Origin: an uncultured Eubacterium sp.
Lineage (GTDB): Bacteria > Bacillota > Clostridia > Lachnospirales > Lachnospiraceae
NCBI GenBank assembly: GCA_910584595.1
Contig: CAJUBQ010000015.1
Location: forward strand, 4,996 to 68,995
Direction of reading: 5' to 3'
Length of the DNA stretch: 64,000 nucleotides
Every line of letters begins with the position of its first letter. Positions within the stretch are counted from its first letter, which is position 1. The notes under the pieces were generated by a model. It did no database searches. It was not told the origin of the DNA and saw only the letters and a list, made by a program, of their open reading frames with translations. Below, piece by piece: positions 1 through 8,400 of the stretch. Position numbers and translations under genes: made by a program.

Positions 1-2
1 TA

Positions 3-218
3 TATGAGGTTATAGACAGAGAAGAAGAGCTGTTAAATGGTAAAATGGTAATTCCTGAACAAAAAAATATATATTTGTGGGATAACCTGGAAGTTTTCGG
101 AAATATGAACGAAAAGGTTTGGTGGGTAATCATAATGATTATTGTTGAGGATTTGAAATTTGAAACAGAGGATCTTTCACCAAAAACCATGAAGAAAATA
201 AGTAAAATATTAAATTAA
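3..218 (+). CDS. Hypothetical protein, C-terminal part only
   Basis: An open frame enters from the left edge of the window and ends at TAA 216-218, giving 71 visible residues. It is rich in Glu, Lys and Ile, with a short hydrophobic stretch (VWWVIIMIIV) near the middle of the visible part. I do not recognise the family and assign no function. A clear intrinsic terminator lies 130 bases downstream (349-380), which supports this as the real end of a rightward transcription unit. Confidence 0.5.
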   Translation, partial: YEVIDREEELLNGKMVIPEQKNIYLWDNLEVFGNMNEKVWWVIIMIIVEDLKFETEDLSPKTMKKISKILN

Positions 219-348
219 AATTTTTTGCAGATTTTATTTAGTTTTTATATTAAAACGATTTGAAAGCAGTGTTATCTTTCAAATAGTGATCTATTTTTGG
301 ACATGTTGAACAATTACAGGTAATCTAAGATTTACACTATCAAATTAT

Positions 349-380
349 AAGAACCGGAGCATTATTCCGGTTCTTATTTT
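349..380 (+). terminator. Rho-independent terminator
   Basis: Perfect 10-bp stem AAGAACCGGA (349-358) / TCCGGTTCTT (366-375), 7-nt loop, then ATTTTAATT. It ends the transcript of the partial gene at the window edge and separates it from the IS200 remnant. Confidence 0.8.
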
Positions 381-458
381 AATTGTTAGGCCAAGGGCCT
401 GTTTTCATTGCGGAGTTTTTTGCTGATCCGAAAAATGTAGCTTTGAAAACAAAAAAAC

Positions 459-475
459 CACCTGCTCTGCAGGTG
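459..475 (+). repeat. IS200-type left-end hairpin
   Basis: CACCTGC (459-465), loop TCT, GCAGGTG (469-475), about 95 bases upstream of the IS200 transposase start. IS200/IS605 transposases recognise subterminal hairpins rather than terminal inverted repeats, so this is a likely left-end recognition structure. The exact element boundary cannot be set from one copy. Confidence 0.5.
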
Positions 476-504
476 AGTTAGCATTGCTTTAGCTTACAGT
501 CAAA

Positions 505-565
505 AACCTCCAGTGATATAATATATGCAGGTTCGCTAACCGCATATAAAGGATCAAAGGAGGTT
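505..565 (+). promoter_or_regulatory. RNA structure masking the tnpA ribosome binding site
   Basis: AACCTCC (505-511) is the exact complement of the transposase Shine-Dalgarno GGAGGTT (559-565). The intervening RNA forms its own hairpin: TATATGC (522-528) with GCATATA (542-548) and an inner GGTT/AACC. The fold would close the RBS inside a long stem. Repression of tnpA translation by such a stem-loop is known for enterobacterial IS200; the pairing here is read directly. Confidence 0.7.
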
Positions 566-570
566 GTCAC

Positions 571-837
571 ATGGACAATAATAGTTTATCATATACAAAG
601 TGGAATTGTAAGTATCATATTGTATTTGCACCTAAATTCAGAAGAAAAATTATATATGGGCAATTGAAACAGGATATAGCGAATATATTAAGTACATTAT
701 ATACAAGAAAAGGTGTTCATATAGTTGAAGCAGAAATGTGCAGGGACCATGTCCATATGCTTGTAGAAACCCCGCCGAGTATAAGTGTTTCGAACTTTGT
801 AGGGTATCTGAAAGTTTTAAAATCAGATACGCCATGA
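571..837 (+). pseudogene. tnpA: IS200/IS605-family Y1 transposase TnpA, C-terminally truncated
   Basis: The 88-residue frame opens with the typical IS200 start (YTKWNCKYHIVFAPKFRRK) and keeps the HUH metal-binding motif as HVH in CRDHVHMLVE at about residues 58-67. Intact TnpA proteins are about 130-155 residues. Here the frame stops at 837, just after the GYLK segment, and none of the three following frames continues the family sequence, so the helix with the catalytic tyrosine is missing. The start has a strong AGGAGG ribosome site, which is hidden in an RNA stem (see 505-565). No partner tnpB is adjacent. I read it as a dead remnant. Confidence 0.85.
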
Positions 838-1193
838 AAGTATTAACATCATGCTTATGCGGATTGCAATGATGAAAAATTTAAAACGGTTGTTTTGGCA
901 AAATGATACCCATTTATTGTAAAAATAAGACAAGCACAGGATGCGACTATATTTTTTTACAGAATTGTCTAATAGAGAACAAAAGGTGTTGATAAAACTG
1001 AACGTAAAAACGGATGGTCTGAAATAGAAGCCACAAATTATTAAAATGGAATTGGCAGCAGATAGCAGTATGATATTTATGAAATGGTAAATGTATAAGT
1101 TCGGTTCTTTTTAAGCGCTTAAAAGCAGGATGGACAGGACAATACTGACTGATCTTGTAATTGTAAAAGACTGCAAATTGTTATTTTTTTGAA

Positions 1194-1222
1194 TTGATTT
1201 TTAGCTGTGTTCATGTTATAAT
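1194..1222 (+). promoter_or_regulatory. Sigma-A promoter without an obvious gene
   Basis: TTGATT (1194-1199), exactly 17 bases, TATAAT (1217-1222). No open frame with a ribosome site follows, but two hairpins do (1287-1297 and 1360-1392), so it may drive a small RNA. Confidence 0.55.
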
Positions 1223-1228
1223 TTTCTG

Positions 1229-1398
1229 GAAAATATCGGATTTATGGTGGTCAGAAGGTGATTTTTTTTACAAAAGATAAAAGCCGCCGGAATCCGGTAT
1301 TTTCTGTTTCATTACATGTTTTTCCAATGCGAATGAAAAAGAATCAATATATGTAAAAACCGCTCATTATGATTGTTAACCATAATGGGCGGCTTTAT
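1229..1398 (+). ncRNA. Candidate small RNA of about 170 nt
   Basis: The stretch begins about 7 bases after a good -10 box (1217-1222). It contains a CCGG-AAT-CCGG hairpin at 1287-1297 and ends in a 12-bp stem CCGCTCATTATG (1360-1371) / CATAATGGGCGG (1381-1392, one G-T pair) followed by CTTTATT. Start and end are inferred. No family is recognised, and there is no credible reading frame inside. Alternatively the promoter and terminator are leftovers of a decayed gene. Confidence 0.35.
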
Positions 1399-1497
1399 TG
1401 TGAGAACAAAGGTGAAAGTAACTCGTAGAGAAATAAGAGAATACCGGAATGATTTTATCTTATAGTAAACCTGGTAAAACGTTAGTAAACCAGTAAT

Positions 1498-1528
1498 CAA
1501 GTTTATAAATGTAAAATCTATAAACTTG
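1498..1528. repeat. Perfect 10-bp inverted repeat
   Basis: CAAGTTTATA (1498-1507) and TATAAACTTG (1519-1528), with weaker outer arms (TAATCAA/TTGATTA). There is no T-run after it, so it is not an obvious terminator. It lies in the gene-free stretch 838-2435, where no other frame looks coding. Confidence 0.5.
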
Positions 1529-2201
1529 TTAAAATTGATTATTTTTGGCCTTTGCCTATAAACAGCAAAAACATAAAAAGATCATGCTTATTCCAGTATT
1601 GTACTTCTCTTGACGTGTATCTTTTCCTTTTTATTTTATACCGTTTGTAAAAGAAATACAAGTCCTAAATTTAAACTTTTTTAAAAAACATTCACAAATT
1701 TATCTGTTTATAAAAATCAGTGAAATCTAAACAATAAAGATTTGTTGGAATTTTGCAAAATATAAATGCTTTTCAAGGGTTAACAGAGAAAAGCTTTAGA
1801 ATGAAAGCTGTGGGAGCAATTGAAGATGTTATCAGATGGAAAGGGCCTATTGTCAGAAAACGGCAATTTGTTTCGGAATTATCAGAAAATGATACAGTGA
1901 TTCAAAAAAATTTCACATTAAGGTTAATAATCTAAAAAATGTGCCGATATACTATTAAACTATCTAATGGGGTAAGTCTGCGTGTCTGCCTGTTTGGATG
2001 ACATGTGTATTTCCCTTTCATAATAGATGTAAAGTGTATGGATGAGATTTGTATATGCAAAAATGATATGGTGTGATTTTTTATTATAATGCAGATCATC
2101 ATACGTGCACCGGAATGGCAGCTTGGCGTATCTTAAGCTTTGCGTGATGTAAAGAGCGGAGGATGGAAAAGCTGCAGCGTCAGAACATAGTGAAATGCAT
2201 T

Positions 2202-2283
2202 TTCGTAATCAGCGGTTTGCACTTGGCAGAATGTCTGTTCGTAATCAGCGGTTTGCATTTGGCAGAATGCCTGTTCGTAATCG
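2202..2283 (+). repeat. 36-bp tandem direct repeat, 2.3 copies
   Basis: Unit one spans 2202-2237, unit two 2238-2273 and a partial third 2274-2283, each beginning TTCGTAATC. Units one and two differ at two positions (C/T after GTTTGCA, and T/C before the final CTG). There are no spacers. It sits about 150-230 bases upstream of the giant surface gene. Confidence 0.8.
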
Positions 2284-2435
2284 GAGGGGAGCAGTTTTAG
2301 CCGGTTAAAAAACAGATGCGGCGGGCATTGCAGTGCATGGATGAAAGAAAATGATTTTTGTATGTGCTGGAGCGGAACAGGAGATCCGAAGTAAAAAAGT
2401 CTTCAAATTTTGGATGGCGGAGAGGATGGTAAGTT

Positions 2436-5400
2436 ATGTACAAGGATGTATGGAAGAAATTCGGGGTGAAGGCGCTGATTGTAGTATGCTCCGTGCTGCT
2501 GATAGGCGGAGTTGCGATTGCTGCGCCCGTGCTGCGGGCTGCGGCACCGGTGAAAGGTGTGGATAGGATATCGCTGAACGAAGTGTATTTCGATCAGGAT
2601 ACGGCAGCCGGATATCCGCAAAGTACGGCGGATGCGATCAGCGGGGCGGCATTTCGTGTAACGAATACGCCGGTAACATATAGTTTGGGTTCAAGCGGAG
2701 CCAATACGCCGGAGCCGCAGCTGCAGATTGAGTTTACGCAGTCCGGTGCGCAGGGGACATGGAGCCTGGATAAGGGAGGTACAGATTGGGTATTATCGGT
2801 AGATAATCTGACCAACCATCAGGATGCTTTGAATGAGATTAAAAATGCAGGTACACATAAAGTAGGCATCAAAGCAGGCGCTGCGTCAAGTACTTTTTTG
2901 CCGGGTGCGACACGTTATTTTCAGTTTGAAGTGAACAAGGCTGCTGCAGGAAGCGTAACTGCTTATGATACGATTGCAAACAGCAATGGAAATTATGCAG
3001 ATACGTCTAATATAAAGGTTCGGATAGATGGAAATGATGTACCGGTCAGTGATTATACGGTGACAGCACAGGCGAAACCATTTGTAAAAGGGCAAAATAT
3101 TGCAGATAGTGAGAAAGTGCTGCTTACTGCCGGTAAAGGAAAAAAGGTATACATTAACCTCAGAAACTTTACAGATAATGGCCAGGATTATAAGGAATAT
3201 GAGTTTGACATCACGAAACAGATTAAAGATTTAAATCCGAAAGTGACATACAGCGGAGGCAATACGATTGTAGAAATTATGGATATTACTTATCCGCTGC
3301 AGGAAAACACGGATTATATAGTATCATCCCAAACGTCAACAGATGCAAATGGAGATTCTTTCATTACAGTTACAATCAGAGGAATGGGCAGTTATCAGGG
3401 CTCATGGGAAAGCGATCCGATTCCGGTTACACAAGGACCGGAACAGGTAGTGTCCCTTGACTGGACTCCGCCTGCCGGTAAAGACGGCGTACCGGGAACA
3501 TATGATTATGATAACGATATGTCAGGCGAGACATACCGCATACCGGATAGTTGGATCAATGAAGTGTGGCAGGCAAATGATCCGACAAAAAGATATGGGC
3601 AAGGCCAGTTTCAGGTAATTGACTGGAGAATTGTTGACAGTATGGACAGTTCGACAGCCAACATCTTAAAAGGCAGAACAGCCGGGATGGTTCGGCTGAA
3701 ATTAAAACTCAGAACAGGCGAAGTTGGTTATATTTATTATAACATGAAGCAGGATTTGTCAAAAGCGAACATAACGATTCAGCCATATGAGACGTCAGAA
3801 AAGACGCCTTTTACCTATAATGGAAAGCTGCAGAGTGTGTATCCTGTGATTACATTTACGGATATGAGAGGAGAAACATCCGCTCCGCTGACTATAAAAG
3901 AAGACAATGCAGATTTTAACGTACACTACTGGCTTGATAAAAATGGGACAGGAGAGCAAATCAATAAGGACCCGCAGGATCCGGAAGAGAAGAAGAAGGC
4001 AAGGACTTATGCGGGCGTTGTTTATATGGATATAAATTCCAGGCAGACTTATGGATATTATGGTACGCTGGATGCTTCAGGATTTGGAAATGACGGACTT
4101 CATTACACGGTTTTGCCACAGGAAGTAAAAGAGGAAAACGGAACCGGTATACTGGAACTTGGGAGTAAAGAATACAGCCAGACCGTTACGGAAGAAAAAC
4201 TTCTTAAGGATGCGAAAATTTACCGCGTTGACAAAACAGATAGTACAAAGTATCAGGTAAACCCTAATGATCCGGGAACGACAATCTCGTGGATTTACAC
4301 AAATACAGATACAAATCAGGAAATTGCGTCAGGCTGGACAAAGCTGCCGATCGGGCATTATAAACTGGAATGCAGCATTAAGGGAAATTATGAGGGGTTG
4401 ATAAGTACAACGTTTGAAATTTCTCAATACAGCAAGATAACAGGAAGCGTAGACGGCACTTGTGCAGATGACGGGACAACGACACATGAATACAACAAGA
4501 GACAGCATAAGCCGGACACAACAATTACAGTCAGGGATAAAGACGGTGTGCCTAGTACTCTGACACAGGGAACGGATTATAAAGTCAGGTATGAAGACAA
4601 CATTAATGTAGAAAGAGATGCAAACGGGGAACCAATTGCAAATGCGAAAGCGCATATCCGCCTGAATGGAAGCACAACAGATGATTATACACTTACGTTT
4701 ACGATTTCGCCAAGAATTATTAAGACGATCGGAAACAGCAGTGTAGGCGATAAGCTTACGTTAGATGGAGCAACGGGCTTTAAACTGGACAACGGCGTCT
4801 GGACTTATGAATATAAAGGCAAAAATGGCCGTCCGGTTCCGGATAAGCTGAAATATGAGATTACGTACAAAGGCCAGCCGGACTATTTAGAGCTGGAGAT
4901 GGGAAAAGACTATACTGTTGAAACAGAGAGCGGAGATCCATCCGTAGGCAGGCTTTATGATGTGGATGGCAATCCGATCAGCTTAACAGGCAATCTTGAT
5001 ACAACAGAGGAATATTATTTTAAAATATATCCGATTGGTAATTTTACAGCAGATAATGATGATTTTGTACTGGCAGGGCCTTTTAAATATTCAAAGAGGA
5101 GCCTTAAGGACAATGAAAACGACTTTACATGCATCTTTAATCCGGAGTCTTTGCCGTATGCGAACAGAGACGATAGTTTAGCGGACATTAAGACATGGAT
5201 TGAAAGTCATCTGACGCTGAAAGATAACGGAGTCACTCCGACGGAAGATTTAGTTGCGACAGGATCAAATGCGCAGATTTCGATTACGATTGATCCGGCG
5301 GATGATAAGAGGACTACGGATGGCACGATTGAATTTACGATTACCGGCAGTGGAAGCAACTACAAAGATTCTATAAAAAGAAAGCTGAATGTCGGACGTA

Positions 5401-8400
5401 ATATCGCGGAAAGCTGGGTAGGCGAATATACGAATCTTGGAACGGCTTGGAATCAGTTTGCAAATGATGAACTGACATTGTCAGGGACAGAATATGCGGC
5501 TACCGGCCCGGCAGATGATCCATATGATTTGAAATTCGGCAATACATCCGGTTATGGAACTAATCTGTATTATCCGGATCAGAGCGGGGATGTGCTTTCT
5601 GTAGATAAAAACGGGGCGCCAAAGGGACATTATATTATCGGGCAGTATGGGACAGCGGATGCAAATAATGTAGTGTCAGTTACTCTTCAGGGTGTGAACG
5701 GATATTATGGAAAAGTAACGATTAAAATCAATGTAAAGAAAAAAGATTTTAACAATAAAGATTATGAGATCGAATTTTTAGAAGAAGTGACATATGACGG
5801 GCAGGAGCATAAACCGCAGTTTCAGGTTAAGTATACGGATCCTGTAACCGGAACAGTGACGGTGCTGCCGGCTACCTGCTACGATCACAACACAGTAAAA
5901 TGGGGCAAGAATACGAATGCCAGTGAGCAATATGACGAAAAATATAAGGAAACGCAATGGGCATGGGTAGAAATTGAAGGTTCTCATGGTTATGGAAAAA
6001 CACTGAAAGGTTATTTCCCGATTAAACAGCGTCCGCTGGATGCATTAGATGCGAGTGGAAATTCTACCGGCAGTATGGATACTTCCTGTTTTTCCTTTGA
6101 AAAAGGCGGAAATGTATTTTCATTGCCAAACATTCCGTATGTGCCAACGACAGATGTCGGGGATGGCACTGTGCAGAATGTGGTGCCGGGAGCATGGCAG
6201 ATGATTTCTCTGTTTTTTACTTCGCCTAGAAATTCATCAAGCACAGTACAGCTTGGAACAAATGATTTTGAGTTTTACTGTACAGGAGATTTGCCGACCG
6301 TTGGAAATATAGACGCGGCAGGAAATGACAGTAACGCGCGTACTGCACCGCAGGTAGGAGATGCATGGGCGGTTATCAAAGCGAAGAAAAACAGCAATTA
6401 TAAGGGAGTTATTATCCAGAAGTACGAAGTTACAAAAGTTATTATCGAAGATAAAGAATTTTCGGTTATCTTTAAAAACAAATGGCAGCGTTTTACAGGA
6501 GAACAGCTTCATCCAACCTTTGATGTAGTGCAGTATCCGGGAGGGGATAAGACAAAAGACTGGAAATATAAGCTGGTAGAAGGTACGGATTATGAAGTAG
6601 AATACGGAGATGATATTTTTGTCAGCAACAACTATAAAAATGATGCAGGTAATGGTACTTATGTAATTATTAAAGGTATTAATAATTACGGAACGTTTGG
6701 CCAGACCGGTATGCGTGCAAATTATGTTATTTATGGCCGGCTGACGAAAACGATGGATCCATTTGTTCAAGGATCAAATGCCTATGTTGCGTACAACGGA
6801 TATCCGTCGATCGGCAGTACTCCGTCTGCAGGAGACGAATACAGAGCTGTCATTACTTACAATGAAGACTTAAGACTGATGTACGAAAGCCTGAAGCTTC
6901 GTTTTGAGCAAAAGAGAGCTGGATGTGCATATGGGGATACCGGCAGTGATACGTTGCCGGATGGCACAGTCGCAGACAGATCAGCAACTACGCCGATAAC
7001 AATTCTGGTACCTCCGGCAACAGAAGGAGAGTGTACGGTTAAGGCAAACAGTCAGAAGAGCGTCGGCCAGGGAATTATTACGATTGTCGGCCAGGGAAAT
7101 GAAATTGATACAGGTCTGTTTTCCGGAAGCGTAGACATACCGGTTACTATCACGGCGAGTCTGAAGGGACTGACGGATCAGACGCCGGGGTTATGGGACA
7201 ATAACAATGGTTCTAACAGCATAGCAGTGACCGGATCAGCGATCACAGCAACCAGTCTGCAGGATGCATTGGCGAGCGCGTTAAAGACAATTAACTTTGG
7301 CGGCAGGCTGCTGTATTATGGGGTAGATTATGAATTTTCACCGGATTCTTTCACTTCTGCAGATTTGGCAATTGGTGAAAATAAGAAACTGGTAATTATA
7401 CCTTCTGCCAAAGCCAAACAAGAAGGCTATTTAACAGAAGAAGCGGTCATTAACTATAATCTTACGTCAAGTATTTCAGGCGTAACGCCGGGTGTAAAGA
7501 TAGAATCTGATTATATTTACGCGCATGGCAACGCACTGGTAGATTCGAGATGGGATTTTAAGATTACGGTGAATGGAGCGAATCTGAGCAATCCTGGTGA
7601 TTATACAGTTACGATCAAGGATAAGAACGGAGATGTTGTAGAGAAAGCTACAGACTGCGGAGATTATACGTATGTGATCGAAGGAAAAGGAAGCTACAGC
7701 GGCAGGCTGCCGCAGGGCGAGTTTACCATACATCCGTATGATCTTGGGGCTAACAAGGATAAGGTAGATGTGGTATTAAAGAAGACCCATGTGACCTATA
7801 CCGGAAGTATTGTATTGCCGGAAGTTGAAGACGTTATTTTATCGATCGGCAATAACATTGATAAGAAATTAAATGATCCGAACTTTAACGGCGGGAATAA
7901 TTACGGCGTACGGAAAGGTGCAGGTGACAACAGTATCTATACGAACTGGACAGATACAAGTATTGCAGATGTTCAGAAGCCGGTCGTTGAGATTTATGGA
8001 ATCGGCAACTATACAGGCGTCGTAGAAAAAGATTATCTGATTGAGCAAAAGGATATTGCCTCAGATGATATTACAGTAGAAGATATTTTGGGATTGGAAT
8101 ACAATAATAATGAGCCGATCAAACCGTATCCGGATATCCGATATATTGAGCGGGTAGCGAATCCGGACGGAGGCGACGATATTATCAATATTCTTCTGAC
8201 GCTGCAAGGAGAAGAATATAACTCAGATAAGGCCAATTCCTATAAAAACTGGATACAGGATGGTATTCACTTTACGTATCAATATCTGGATGATGTACAC
8301 ACAGCAGGAAGCAAGAGAATTACGATCCGAGGAGTGGGCAACTTCAAAGGTTCCAGAGAAAAGACATATGAAGTTGGAAAACTGAAGCTTGCGAACACAA

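Noticed and set aside
1753..1935. 60-codon open frame (MQNINAFQGLTEK...)
   Set aside because: Its start codon lacks a ribosome site, the sequence fits no family, and the stretch around it is non-coding in composition.
2202..2283. CRISPR-like repeats
   Set aside because: The 36-bp units are directly adjacent with no spacers and only 2.3 copies, so it is a plain tandem repeat.
6237..6770. 177-codon antisense frame inside the giant gene
   Set aside because: It is the shadow of a long repetitive coding frame, has Ile/Phe/Cys-rich composition and no ribosome site.
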